The notes under the pieces are model-generated. The model was not told where the DNA came from. It saw nothing but the letters and a program-made list of their open reading frames with translations, and ran no database searches. A stretch of DNA of 41,670 nucleotides. Source: Tepidiphilus sp. J10. Lineage in GTDB: Bacteria; Pseudomonadota; Gammaproteobacteria; Burkholderiales; Thiobacillaceae. Below are positions 20,696 through 29,005 of this stretch, one piece after another (positions within the stretch are counted from its first letter, which is position 1; each line of letters starts with the position of its first letter). Where the stretch lies: NCBI GenBank assembly GCA_945897955.1, contig CAMDGQ010000037.1, forward strand, positions 1 through 41,670, given 5' to 3'. A program made the position numbers and the translations under genes.

Positions 20696-21655
20696 TTACC
20701 GCCAGAAACGCCAGAGCCGACCCGGCGACAGTGTTACGGCGAACTGCCCGATCAGGTCCAGGCGTACTTGCCGAATACCGCCCCAGGCCAATTGCCGCAA
20801 CACGGGGCGGAACCAGTCCTGTTCAAGTTGAGCCAGGCGGTCGCTCAGATCGCCCGCCGAGTCGGCTTCGGACTGGGCCAATGCCACCAGGACACGGCCG
20901 TTGTGTTCGAGTTCTGCAAAGGCCTGGGGCGCAGGCGCGACTTTGCTGCCGATGTGATGCGCCAGCGCTTGCAAGTCGAATTCGTCGGCGGCAATCAGAT
21001 CCAGCACGGGTTTTCCGGCACTCAGCTTGCCGCCGCCCCATAGCCACAAACCGTTTACTGCCGGACGCCCCGAATCCTCCCGCGCCAGGTTGACCGGGTG
21101 TGAGTGCATCAACATCTGCACTTCGTTGATTCGATGCAAAAACAGACGGGCATCAGCGCCGCGCGGCAGGTTGGGCGTCAAGTATTCACCACACATCTGA
21201 TCCAGAGGCGTCGTGTGCAGAATGGGGGGGGCGCTCAGATGCAGGTACCAGCGTGAAGGGTGGGCGGCCACTATTCGCAGTTTCTGGGCAAGCCAATGGT
21301 GATTGATGTCGGCGATCAGCGCGTCGGCTTCCGGTTGCGAAAGTTGCAGGCTCGCAGGGGCGCGCAGCAGCAGTCCGCCCATGACGACTTCAAGATGAAC
21401 CGGATCGATTCGCAGCCAGTAGCCTGAAGAAGCGCCTTGAATGCCATCCGCAGTCGCGCAGATTGCTGCCAGCGGCCAATCCTGCTGGCGCTTGATTTCG
21501 CATGCCTGGCAGATCGTCCCGACCAGGCTGGATTCCGGCGTAACGTGCAGGCCTCGACGTAACAGCTTGATCAAGCTCGGTGCGCTATGGCGAGCGAAAT
21601 CAAGGATCTTCTCCTTGCCGGCATGGAGGGTAATGAGTAGTTGCAGGCTTTTCAT
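20696..21655 (-). CDS. RpfE-like conserved protein, unknown function
   Basis: The 319-residue protein is predicted to be soluble. Its middle contains GLWLWGGGKL, a hallmark I associate with the poorly characterised RpfE-type/COG4255 proteins, sometimes annotated as phosphoglycerate mutase-like. The N-terminal half has a cysteine pair (CQAC, near residue 50) and a helical region; the C-terminal half has the WFRPVLRQLAWGGIRQVRLDL segment. No catalytic motif that I can defend is visible. The ATG at 21655 gives the compact N-terminus MKSLQLLITLHAG. It is divergent from yjbQ across 33 bases. Confidence 0.65.
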   Translation of the reverse strand: MKSLQLLITLHAGKEKILDFARHSAPSLIKLLRRGLHVTPESSLVGTICQACEIKRQQDWPLAAICATADGIQGASSGYWLRIDPVHLEVVMGGLLLRAPASLQLSQPEADALIADINHHWLAQKLRIVAAHPSRWYLHLSAPPILHTTPLDQMCGEYLTPNLPRGADARLFLHRINEVQMLMHSHPVNLAREDSGRPAVNGLWLWGGGKLSAGKPVLDLIAADEFDLQALAHHIGSKVAPAPQAFAELEHNGRVLVALAQSEADSAGDLSDRLAQLEQDWFRPVLRQLAWGGIRQVRLDLIGQFAVTLSPGRLWRFWR

Positions 21656-21688
21656 GGGTTCGATTATCCGTCGCGATAAAATTGCGGC

Positions 21689-22111
21689 ATGCGACAACTT
21701 CACCATACTTTTGAAATATCGACGTGCGGGCAGGGCCTGTACAACTTCACCGCCGAGGTGGCGAACTGGCTGGCGGCAAGCGGGTTGCGCGATGGCCTGC
21801 TGACTCTGTTTGTCCGGCATACCTCGGCCAGCTTGATCGTGCAGGAGAATGCCGACCCGGACGTACAAGGGGATCTGCAGCGCTTTCTTGCCCGCCTGGT
21901 TCCCGAAAACGACCCGCTCTATCGCCATACCCTGGAAGGGCCGGATGATATGCCGGCGCATGTCCGCGCTGCACTGACCCAGACTCAGCTATCCATTCCT
22001 TTTCGCGCCGGGCGCATGGTCCTTGGCGTCTGGCAGGGGATTTATCTTTTCGAGCATCGACGCGCGGCACTCCGGCGCGAGGTGGCGGCCCACTTGATGG
22101 GCGAAGAATGA
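21689..22111 (+). CDS. yjbQ: YjbQ family protein (UPF0047)
   Basis: The 140-residue protein belongs to the UPF0047/YjbQ family, small trimeric beta-proteins some of which show weak thiamine phosphate synthase activity in vitro. The signature motif LFVRHTSASLIVQENADPDV is at residues 41-59, with His44 and the Asp residues as likely metal or phosphate ligands. A second conserved segment, LGVWQGIYLFEHR, is near the C-terminus. The physiological role is unknown. It starts at 21689, 33 bases from the divergent RpfE-like gene. Confidence 0.9.
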   Translation: MRQLHHTFEISTCGQGLYNFTAEVANWLAASGLRDGLLTLFVRHTSASLIVQENADPDVQGDLQRFLARLVPENDPLYRHTLEGPDDMPAHVRAALTQTQLSIPFRAGRMVLGVWQGIYLFEHRRAALRREVAAHLMGEE

Positions 22112-22128
22112 CCCTGTTCATCTTGTAG

Positions 22129-22156
22129 TTGAATTGAAATACTTGATTGATATGAT
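22129..22156 (+). promoter_or_regulatory. Sigma-70-like promoter for the small secreted protein
   Basis: TTGAAT (22129-22134) and TATGAT (22151-22156) are separated by 16 bases, close to the sigma-70 consensus. A small inverted repeat, TTGAT (22143-22147) with ATCAA (22155-22159), overlaps the -10 box and could be an operator. The gene begins 32 bases downstream. Confidence 0.5.
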
Positions 22157-22188
22157 CAACTAAACCGTTCAACCAAGGAGAGCAAAAA

Positions 22189-22467
22189 ATGAAACGAGCC
22201 ACTGTTGTTTTGATGTTTGGCCTGGGTTTCTCCAGTGTTGCGTACGCAACCGAGGATGCTGAATGGACGAAAGCAATGGAATTGCCCTGCCATGCCACGC
22301 TTACCGAGTCTGAATGCCGCTTGCACAACGCAATGCTGGCCCGATTGCCGGATGGCACCGAGAGAACGGCATATCTGGCTGAACATTTCGCCATGATTGA
22401 AGATCGCGCCCAGGCTTGTGGTTGTTCAAGGTCGCAAAACGCGGTCGGCGCCCTAAGTTATCGTTGA
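22189..22467 (+). CDS. Small exported cysteine-containing protein, unknown function
   Basis: The 92-residue protein has a clear signal peptide (core VVLMFGLGFSSVAYA, cleavage near residue 20), so it should be periplasmic. The mature part has four cysteines (about residues 34, 43, 77 and 79), enough for two disulfides, and no CxxCH haem motif. The ATG at 22189 is preceded by a strong AAGGAGAG ribosome-binding site, and a promoter-like sequence lies upstream. I do not recognise the family. Confidence 0.7.
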   Translation: MKRATVVLMFGLGFSSVAYATEDAEWTKAMELPCHATLTESECRLHNAMLARLPDGTERTAYLAEHFAMIEDRAQACGCSRSQNAVGALSYR

Positions 22468-22534
22468 GTTTCGGATTGAACAACATTCAAGCTTTGCGGC
22501 CGGGAGGGATGGTCTGTGGCAAACTCCCTGCCCC

Positions 22535-23779
22535 ATGCTGCCATATGAACTCCTGATCGGCCTGCGCTATACCCGCGCCAAACGCCGTAATCATTTCATT
22601 TCCTTCATTTCCATGACCTCGATGGCGGGCATCGCGCTCGGGGTCATGGCGTTGATCGTTGTGCTTTCCGTCATGAATGGCTTCCAGGAAGAGTTGCGCG
22701 GCCGCATTCTGGGGGTGGCTTCACACATGGAAATCAGCGGCCAGGCCGGCCAATTGCATGATTGGCCCGAGCTCGCCCGTCAGGTCGAAAAACATCCCGA
22801 AGTGCGTGGCATGGCCCCGTTTGTCATGGGCCAGGCGCTGATGGTGCAGGGCGGCGAAACCAAGGGGGCGATCATTCGAGGATTGTTGCCGGCCGAAGAA
22901 GGCAAAGTGGCTGAATTCGCCAGCCATATGCGCAGCGGTTCGCTGGATAACCTGAGGCCGGGCGAGTTCAACATCATTCTTGGTAGTGATCTGTCGCGCT
23001 CGCTTGGCGTTTTTCCCGGCGACAAAATCGCTGTGATTGCGCCGCAGGGTGTGGTGACCCCGGCCGGCATGATGCCGCGCATCAAGCAATTCAATGTGGT
23101 CGGTACTTTCCAGATGGGCATGTTCGAGTACGACGCCGGATTGGCATTGATCCATCTGCAGGATGCACAAAAGCTCTATCGTATGGGCGAAGCAGTGTCC
23201 GGCCTGCGCGTCAAGCTGGCAGATATGGACCGTGCGCCCTGGGTGTTGCGTGCGCTTTCGCGGTCGCTGGTCGGCGATTTCTATCTTTCCGACTGGACCA
23301 TGAGCCATGCCAATTTTTTCCAGGCTGTGCAAATTGAAAAACGCATGATGTTCATCATCCTGACGCTGATCGTCGCGGTTGCTGCATTCAATATCGTTTC
23401 AACGCTGGTCATGGCAGTGACCGACAAACAGGCCGATATCGCCATTCTCCGCACCCTGGGGGCGAGCCCTGGCAGCATCATGGCGATATTCATCGTGCAA
23501 GGCAGTCTGATCGGGGTAATCGGGACAGTGTTCGGTCTGCTGTCGGGCGTGCTGCTGGCGCTCAACGTGGAAACCATCGTGCCGATGATCGAAAAGGCGG
23601 TCGGCATGGATCTGTTCCCGGCCGATGTCTATTACATCTCCGAACTGCCCTCGAAGCTGAACTGGCCGGATGTCTGGGTTGTCGGCGCAGTCGCACTGGT
23701 TCTGGCCTTTCTCGCCACGCTGTATCCGAGCTGGCGAGCTGCCCGAATTCAGCCTGCCGAGGCATTGCGCTATGAGTGA
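22535..23779 (+). CDS. lolC: Lipoprotein-releasing ABC transporter, permease LolC/E
   Basis: The 414-residue inner-membrane permease of the LolCDE complex releases mature outer-membrane lipoproteins to the LolA chaperone. One N-terminal helix (about residues 22-46), a large periplasmic domain (about 47-265), and three C-terminal helices (about 270-295, 320-345 and 378-398) match the family. The motifs [14 protein letters not shown] and [14 protein letters not shown] are typical. With a single permease gene before lolD, the organism may use LolF-like homodimers, although a second permease elsewhere cannot be excluded. Confidence 0.92.
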   Translation: MLPYELLIGLRYTRAKRRNHFISFISMTSMAGIALGVMALIVVLSVMNGFQEELRGRILGVASHMEISGQAGQLHDWPELARQVEKHPEVRGMAPFVMGQALMVQGGETKGAIIRGLLPAEEGKVAEFASHMRSGSLDNLRPGEFNIILGSDLSRSLGVFPGDKIAVIAPQGVVTPAGMMPRIKQFNVVGTFQMGMFEYDAGLALIHLQDAQKLYRMGEAVSGLRVKLADMDRAPWVLRALSRSLVGDFYLSDWTMSHANFFQAVQIEKRMMFIILTLIVAVAAFNIVSTLVMAVTDKQADIAILRTLGASPGSIMAIFIVQGSLIGVIGTVFGLLSGVLLALNVETIVPMIEKAVGMDLFPADVYYISELPSKLNWPDVWVVGAVALVLAFLATLYPSWRAARIQPAEALRYE

Positions 23780-24485
23780 GAACGCGCTGGTGGATGCAAG
23801 GGATGGGAAGGACGCTTTGGCCGTGCTGTCCTGTACCGGCGTGTGCAAGAGTTACTGGCAGGGCAGGCAGGAAGTGCCGGTTCTGAACCACGTCGATCTG
23901 GCTATTTATCCGGGCGAGCAGGTTGCCGTGATGGGTGCTTCGGGCACAGGAAAAAGTACCTTGTTGCACGTCCTCGGCGGCCTTGACCAACCCGATGCGG
24001 GTGAAGTCAGGGTGGCGGGCGAGTCGATCTGGGCCTTGTCGGACCTGGCGCGCGGCAGGTTGCGCAACCAGTCACTGGGTTTTGTTTATCAATTTCACCA
24101 TCTGTTGCCCGAGTTCACCGCGCAGGAAAACGTCGCCATGCCTTTGCTGATTCGGCGGACTGACAAGGCTGAAGCGCTGGCGGTGGCAGCGCACTGGCTG
24201 GAAGAGGTCGGCATGGGGCATCGCATGCGACATCGGCCGGGCGAGCTTTCCGGCGGCGAGCGCCAGCGTGCAGCGATTGCGCGGGCGCTGGCAACACGGC
24301 CGGCCTGTGTGCTGATGGATGAGCCCACCGGGAATCTCGATCGCCACAATGCGGCTCGAATCCAGGATCTGCTGATGGAGTTGTCACAGCGTCATGCCAC
24401 GGCGTTTTTGATTGTTACGCATGACCCCGAACTGGCCGCACGCATGCATCGCGTGATGCGGCTAAGCGAGGGTGGATTGGAGTAA
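23772..24485 (+). CDS. lolD: Lipoprotein-releasing ABC transporter, ATPase LolD
   Basis: The 237-residue ATPase drives lipoprotein release by the Lol system. Walker A is GASGTGKST, the Q-loop region is [17 protein letters not shown], the ABC signature is LSGGERQR and Walker B is [12 protein letters not shown], with a His switch at LIVTHDPEL. The [10 protein letters not shown] phrase is a LolD hallmark. The ATG at 23772 overlaps the lolC stop by eight bases, so the two are translationally coupled. Confidence 0.95.
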   Translation: MSENALVDARDGKDALAVLSCTGVCKSYWQGRQEVPVLNHVDLAIYPGEQVAVMGASGTGKSTLLHVLGGLDQPDAGEVRVAGESIWALSDLARGRLRNQSLGFVYQFHHLLPEFTAQENVAMPLLIRRTDKAEALAVAAHWLEEVGMGHRMRHRPGELSGGERQRAAIARALATRPACVLMDEPTGNLDRHNAARIQDLLMELSQRHATAFLIVTHDPELAARMHRVMRLSEGGLE

Positions 24486-24528
24486 TCTGGCACTGTTTTC
24501 AATGTTGGTTTCTGGGTAGGAGGGCGGG

Positions 24529-25074
24529 ATGCGCACCGGTACGATGTCTGTCTGTTTATCCGCGTTTGTTGCACATGTTTGCTTGCTGAATTCGGCTGCG
24601 GCCAATGAATTGCCGTCCGATTTCGCAGTCAATCCGACCGCCGTAAACATGACGGTGGTTCCGAAAGTGGTGGTCAACAGTGGCCGTCTGGAATGGACGC
24701 CCTTCAGCCGTGATCTGACGCACTGGCCCAGTCTCAGTCATGAAGACAGGCGGTCGACGCTGAAGCCCAGAAAGGTCGCGCTGAGCGAGCCGCTGAATGG
24801 CGATCCGGTTCGGGGTCGCGCACTTGCCCTGGCGCGGGACAAAGGTTACTGCATTGTTTGCCATGAGCTTCCAGGCGAAGACTGGCCGGGAACGGTCGGC
24901 GCCATGTTGCTGAATTTCAAGAAGAACAATTATCCGAATGAACTGGTATTCCAGCAGATATTCGATGCCCGCGCGTTCAACCCCAACAGCGTCATGCCGC
25001 CCTTCGGAACGTTCGGTATTCTGACCGAACAGGAAATACGCGATCTGGTGGCTTACGTGCAAAGCCTGGATTGA
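24529..25074 (+). CDS. soxX: Cytochrome SoxX, thiosulfate oxidation
   Basis: The 181-residue periplasmic cytochrome c forms the SoxAX complex, which couples thiosulfate oxidatively to the SoxY carrier cysteine. The signal peptide covers about residues 1-25. The single haem motif CIVCH is at 108-112, and Met156 in NSVMPPFG is the likely sixth ligand. The segment of about 90 residues before the haem domain is typical of longer SoxX forms. The ATG at 24529 has GGAGG nine bases upstream. It is followed ten bases later by soxA; soxYZ and soxB are not in the window. Confidence 0.93.
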   Translation: MRTGTMSVCLSAFVAHVCLLNSAAANELPSDFAVNPTAVNMTVVPKVVVNSGRLEWTPFSRDLTHWPSLSHEDRRSTLKPRKVALSEPLNGDPVRGRALALARDKGYCIVCHELPGEDWPGTVGAMLLNFKKNNYPNELVFQQIFDARAFNPNSVMPPFGTFGILTEQEIRDLVAYVQSLD

Positions 25075-25084
25075 GGAGAACAAC

Positions 25085-25966
25085 ATGAAACCTACCCTTA
25101 TAGCCATGATCCTGCTGGCTGGCATGGTTCAACTTCCCGCGCAAGCCGATGCACCCTATCGTGAATATGACGTGATTGAAGACTATCTGCCCAATGTCAA
25201 GGGCGATATGCAGCTTTCCGGTTCCTACAAACACTGGAAGGATCCAAAAAATCTGGACTGGCGCCTGGCCGGCAATCCGGAGGAGAACTGGAAGCTGAAC
25301 TGGAAGTTCATGGACCCGCCATTCAATACATCGGTGCATGGCGGACACTTCGCGGCCGATCGGGGTGAGGCGATCTTCAAGGAACTGAACAAGACTGGCC
25401 GATTTGCCGCCTGTCTTGGCGCCAGGAACGGGAGTTTGAAAGGCCTGCGCACGCACTACCCGATGGACCGCCCTGACTTGAAGCATGTCGCCGGACTGGA
25501 AGAGGTGATCGAGCGGTGCGCCGCCAAGGAAGGCCGGGTTTTGCAGAACGGCAGCTATGACAACAGCGCGGTTTCGGTCTATGTCGCCAGTCAGAGTACG
25601 GGCATGCCGATCAATATCAATGTGACCAGGTCGGGGCCCCTGAAGGCGTCCTTCGAACGCGGACGCAAACTGTTCCACATGCGCGCGGGTCGTTTCAATC
25701 TGGCCTGTTCGTCCTGCCATACGCATCAGATCGGCTTACATCTGCGCGGGAACGTGGTTACCACGCCGTATGGCGATGCCGCTCATTTCCCCGTCTATCG
25801 CACGCGCTATCAGTTGCAATCGCTGCATTTGCGTTTTGCCGAATGCAATCTGGATACCCGCACGCAGCCGCTGGTGCCGGGCAGTCGGGCATACACCGAT
25901 CTGGAGGTGTTTCTGACCGGTCTGACCAATGGTTATCCGGTTTCGGTACCGAGCGAACGCGATTAA
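25085..25966 (+). CDS. soxA: Cytochrome SoxA, thiosulfate oxidation (monohaem type)
   Basis: The 293-residue periplasmic partner of SoxX has a signal peptide (about residues 1-21), an N-terminal cytochrome-like domain without a haem motif, and a C-terminal domain with CSSCH (208-212). Cys254 in HLRFAEC is the conserved haem-ligand/active-site cysteine that carries the persulfide modification in SoxA. Cys110 and Cys145 in the N-terminal domain may form the disulfide known to replace the lost haem in monohaem SoxA proteins. Its stop shares bases with the convergent DUF2062 gene (TTAA, 25963-25966). Confidence 0.93.
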   Translation: MKPTLIAMILLAGMVQLPAQADAPYREYDVIEDYLPNVKGDMQLSGSYKHWKDPKNLDWRLAGNPEENWKLNWKFMDPPFNTSVHGGHFAADRGEAIFKELNKTGRFAACLGARNGSLKGLRTHYPMDRPDLKHVAGLEEVIERCAAKEGRVLQNGSYDNSAVSVYVASQSTGMPININVTRSGPLKASFERGRKLFHMRAGRFNLACSSCHTHQIGLHLRGNVVTTPYGDAAHFPVYRTRYQLQSLHLRFAECNLDTRTQPLVPGSRAYTDLEVFLTGLTNGYPVSVPSERD

Positions 25967-26526
25967 TCGGAGTCGGCGGCGTGCGCTGTTCTGCCGCGCC
26001 GCCGGCGCAGATAGGAAAAAATGTACAGCCGCCAGGCGAACTGGACGGCAATGTAGCCCAACAAGGCCAGACAGGTTGCGAGGATCAGATTTCCGATCAG
26101 GAAGGTCTCGCCCAGGCTTAACAGCCAGGATGAGAATGCTGGCAGGAAATCCAGCCAGCTCTGTTCCTGCCAATTGAAATCCAGGTTTGTAACCGGGTCC
26201 GCGTTACCGCCGGTCACCCAACTGCCGATGCCATAAGCGGCCAGGATCAGCGGCCCCCAGGTAAACGGATTGGTGTACAGCGTGGTGACCACCGCCACAG
26301 GTAGATTGACCCGAAAAACGATTGCCAGAATAGCTGCGGTAAGCATTTGCAAGGGGCCGGGTATCAAGCCGCCAAATAGGCCGGCGGCGACACCGCCAGC
26401 GACGGAGTGGCGGTTCAGATGCCACAGATTCGGGTGCTTGAGCAGCGGTTGAAAAATACGCAGATATTTGTTTCCTCGAATGGCGTCATGGTCGGGAAGG
26501 AATCTTCTGAAGTGTTTTCTGGGCAT
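25963..26526 (-). CDS. DUF2062 inner-membrane protein
   Basis: The 187-residue protein starts with MPRKHFRRFLPDHDAI, a typical DUF2062 N-terminus, and contains the Gly/Pro-rich motif VAAGLFGGLIPGPLQML followed by TTLYTNPFTWGPLILAAYGIG. About three to four hydrophobic segments are present, so it is an integral membrane protein. The function is unknown. It ends head-on against soxA (four bases shared) and begins 13 bases from comEC on the other strand, so its promoter must lie within comEC or very close to its start. Confidence 0.88.
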   Translation of the reverse strand: MPRKHFRRFLPDHDAIRGNKYLRIFQPLLKHPNLWHLNRHSVAGGVAAGLFGGLIPGPLQMLTAAILAIVFRVNLPVAVVTTLYTNPFTWGPLILAAYGIGSWVTGGNADPVTNLDFNWQEQSWLDFLPAFSSWLLSLGETFLIGNLILATCLALLGYIAVQFAWRLYIFSYLRRRRGRTAHAADSD

Positions 26527-26539
26527 GGGGAGAGTTTAG

Positions 26540-28900
26540 TTGATTGGTTTGCGCGGCCTGATCATCGCTTTTGCTCTGGGGGCCGCCTGGTTGCAGACAC
26601 AGGCCGCGTTGCCTCCACTGGCCTGGTCTGCGATCCTGCCGCTTGGCGGGCTGATTCTTGCCGGTCTGTCGCGACGCCTGCCTCCTGTATTGAACTCTGC
26701 GGCAGCCTTGCTGCTGGCTGCTGCCATTGGCTTCATGTATGCCGCCTGGCGGGCTGATGCACGGCTCGAATCATCTCTGCACAAGCATTGGGAGAGCAGG
26801 GATGTCGCGTTGACCGGACGCGTGCTCGGTTTGCCCGAGGACACACCGAATGGTCTGCGTTTCGTGTTCCAGGTTGAGCAAGTCGCAACTTCCGGGGCGG
26901 TATTGCCGGAGCAAGTTCAATTGGGCTGGTTTGTCCGTCCGAAAGAACCGTTTCCCCTGTTGTCCGGCGGCGATTGCATCAGTTTGTCGGCGCGTCTTTA
27001 TCGACCGCATGGCAGCGTCACCCCGGGCGGGTTCGACTACGAGGCCTGGTTGCTGGAGCGCGGTATCCGTGCCACCGGCAACGTGGTGGGGCAACCACGG
27101 CGGCAAGGCGAATGTCCGGCAAGCGCTCGCGCCTGGCTGGATGCAACGCGCAGCGCCTTGCGCCAGCAACTGCGCACAGCTCTGGGCGACCAACCCTATG
27201 CCGGGGTCGTCACGGCCCTGGCGGTAGGGGATCAGGATGCCATTCCGGCCGCGCAGTGGACTTTGTTCAGGCAGACCGGCACATCGCATCTGTTTTCGGT
27301 GTCCGGTTTACATATCACCTTGTTCTCGGCGTTGATCTTTGGCTTGGCGGGCCGGCTTTGGCGCCGTATCCCGGCGCTCAACCTGCATGTGCCCGCGCGA
27401 ACGGCGGGCATGCTGGCGGGATTGCTGGCGGCGGCGGCGTATACCGCGCTCTCGGGCTTCGGTATTCCGGCCCAGCGTACGTTGATGATGTTGTCTGGAT
27501 TGGCAGTTGTGGCCATTCTGGATGCAACGCCGACTCCCTCGCGCTTGCTGGCAGCGGCTTTGGCTGGCGTGGTGCTGCTGGATCCCTGGGCGGCGCATTC
27601 GCCTGGATTCTGGCTGTCGTTCTGTGCTGTTGCCGCGCTGCTGTACACCGGCAGCGGCCGCTTGCGCCCGCTGCCGATCTGGCTTGGCTGGATCAGGACG
27701 CAATGGGCAGTGACGCTGGCCCTGACGCCGCTGTTGTTGAGTCTGTTTCATGAAATATCGCTGGTTTCGCCACTGGCCAATCTGGTGGCGATTCCATTGA
27801 TCAGTCTGGCGGCGGTGCCGTTGTCGCTCCTGGCGGCCCTGACGCCCATGCATTTTGTCGCGACAGCCGCACATGCGGTGGTCGCGGCAGTCATGTGGGC
27901 GCTGGAAATGCTGGTGCGCTTGCCGCAGCCGTTGCTGCACGCGGCCTCGCCCGGTTTGCCGGCGTTACTGCTGGCGCTGCTCGGTGCATTGATCGTGCTG
28001 TTGCCGCGTGGATTTCCCGCGCGCTGGATGGGCTGGCTGCTGTTTCTGCCGCTGTTCTTTCCACGACTTCCCGCGCCACCCGAGGGCGCGGCATGGATGA
28101 GCGTGCTTGATGTCGGGCAAGGCGAGGCAGTGCTGGTGCGAACCGCCCGGCATGCGCTGCTGTTCGATGCCGGGCCGCGCTACGCCTCGGGAGAGGATGC
28201 CGGGACGCGTGTAGTTGCGCCGGCGCTATGGCATCTCGGGATCAATCGGCTCGACGGACTGGTGCTGTCGCATGACGATATTGATCACACAGGCGGCGCA
28301 CCTGCGCTCCTGCTCAGCCACAGTCCGGACTGGTTGCTGACCTCGCTGGCTGGCGTGCCGGCGCGCTCGCTTGGATCGAATGGTCGGAGTGTGCGTGGTA
28401 TGCGGCCTGACGCACTGCCTTGCCAGGCTGGTCAGTCCTGGAACTGGGATGGTGTGCATTTCGAGGTGCTGCATCCGCCGGCGCATCAATACGCCCATGC
28501 CGGACAAGGCGACAACAACCGAAGTTGCGTGATTCGCTTGAATACGGCTCGTTTCAGCGCGCTGTTGACGGGGGATATTGAACGCTTGGGCGAGATGAAT
28601 CTGATCGAACGGAATGTTTTACGGCCGACCGATATCCTGGTGGCGGCGCATCACGGCAGCGCCTCATCATCGACACCGGAATTTCTCGAAGCCCTGCAGC
28701 CACGTTGGGTCTTGATTCCGGTCGGGCATCGCAACCGTTACGGACATCCGCACCCGGAGGTGCTTGCACGATTCAGGGCATTGTCAGGGGTGACTCTGGC
28801 GCGTACCGACCGTGATGGTTCGCTCACCCTGCGCCTGCAAGATGACGGAATCGGGCTGGATCGGGCTCGCCTGAACGACAGGCGTTACTGGCGCGAGTAG
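26540..28900 (+). CDS. comEC: DNA uptake channel ComEC/Rec2
   Basis: The 786-residue inner-membrane protein imports single-stranded DNA during natural transformation. An N-terminal DUF4131-like part (about residues 1-190) is followed by the multi-helix competence domain (about 205-490, with FSVSGLHITLFSAL) and a C-terminal metallo-beta-lactamase-like domain (LDVGQGEAVLV, SHDDIDHTGG, AAHHGS). The start is a TTG at 26540 with GGAG upstream; a downstream TTG is possible. The protein is full length, so natural competence is possible if the pilus and ComEA genes exist elsewhere. Confidence 0.93.
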   Translation: MIGLRGLIIAFALGAAWLQTQAALPPLAWSAILPLGGLILAGLSRRLPPVLNSAAALLLAAAIGFMYAAWRADARLESSLHKHWESRDVALTGRVLGLPEDTPNGLRFVFQVEQVATSGAVLPEQVQLGWFVRPKEPFPLLSGGDCISLSARLYRPHGSVTPGGFDYEAWLLERGIRATGNVVGQPRRQGECPASARAWLDATRSALRQQLRTALGDQPYAGVVTALAVGDQDAIPAAQWTLFRQTGTSHLFSVSGLHITLFSALIFGLAGRLWRRIPALNLHVPARTAGMLAGLLAAAAYTALSGFGIPAQRTLMMLSGLAVVAILDATPTPSRLLAAALAGVVLLDPWAAHSPGFWLSFCAVAALLYTGSGRLRPLPIWLGWIRTQWAVTLALTPLLLSLFHEISLVSPLANLVAIPLISLAAVPLSLLAALTPMHFVATAAHAVVAAVMWALEMLVRLPQPLLHAASPGLPALLLALLGALIVLLPRGFPARWMGWLLFLPLFFPRLPAPPEGAAWMSVLDVGQGEAVLVRTARHALLFDAGPRYASGEDAGTRVVAPALWHLGINRLDGLVLSHDDIDHTGGAPALLLSHSPDWLLTSLAGVPARSLGSNGRSVRGMRPDALPCQAGQSWNWDGVHFEVLHPPAHQYAHAGQGDNNRSCVIRLNTARFSALLTGDIERLGEMNLIERNVLRPTDILVAAHHGSASSSTPEFLEALQPRWVLIPVGHRNRYGHPHPEVLARFRALSGVTLARTDRDGSLTLRLQDDGIGLDRARLNDRRYWRE

Positions 28901-28950
28901 GGCGCAATCGCTGATCGCTCAGGTTGGAACGGCTGTCGCGGCGTCAGATT

Positions 28951-28973
28951 AAAAAGGCCCCTTGCGGGGCCTT
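28951..28973 (-). terminator. Intrinsic terminator of the lipoprotein gene
   Basis: Read on the minus strand, an 8-bp stem (AAGGCCCC at 28966-28973 paired with GGGGCCTT at 28954-28961, four-base loop) is followed by a run of five T. It lies 33 bases after the lipoprotein stop and is correctly oriented for it. Confidence 0.85.
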
Positions 28974-29005
28974 GAAGCGTGCCGAGAACGGCGCGATGGG
29001 TCGAA

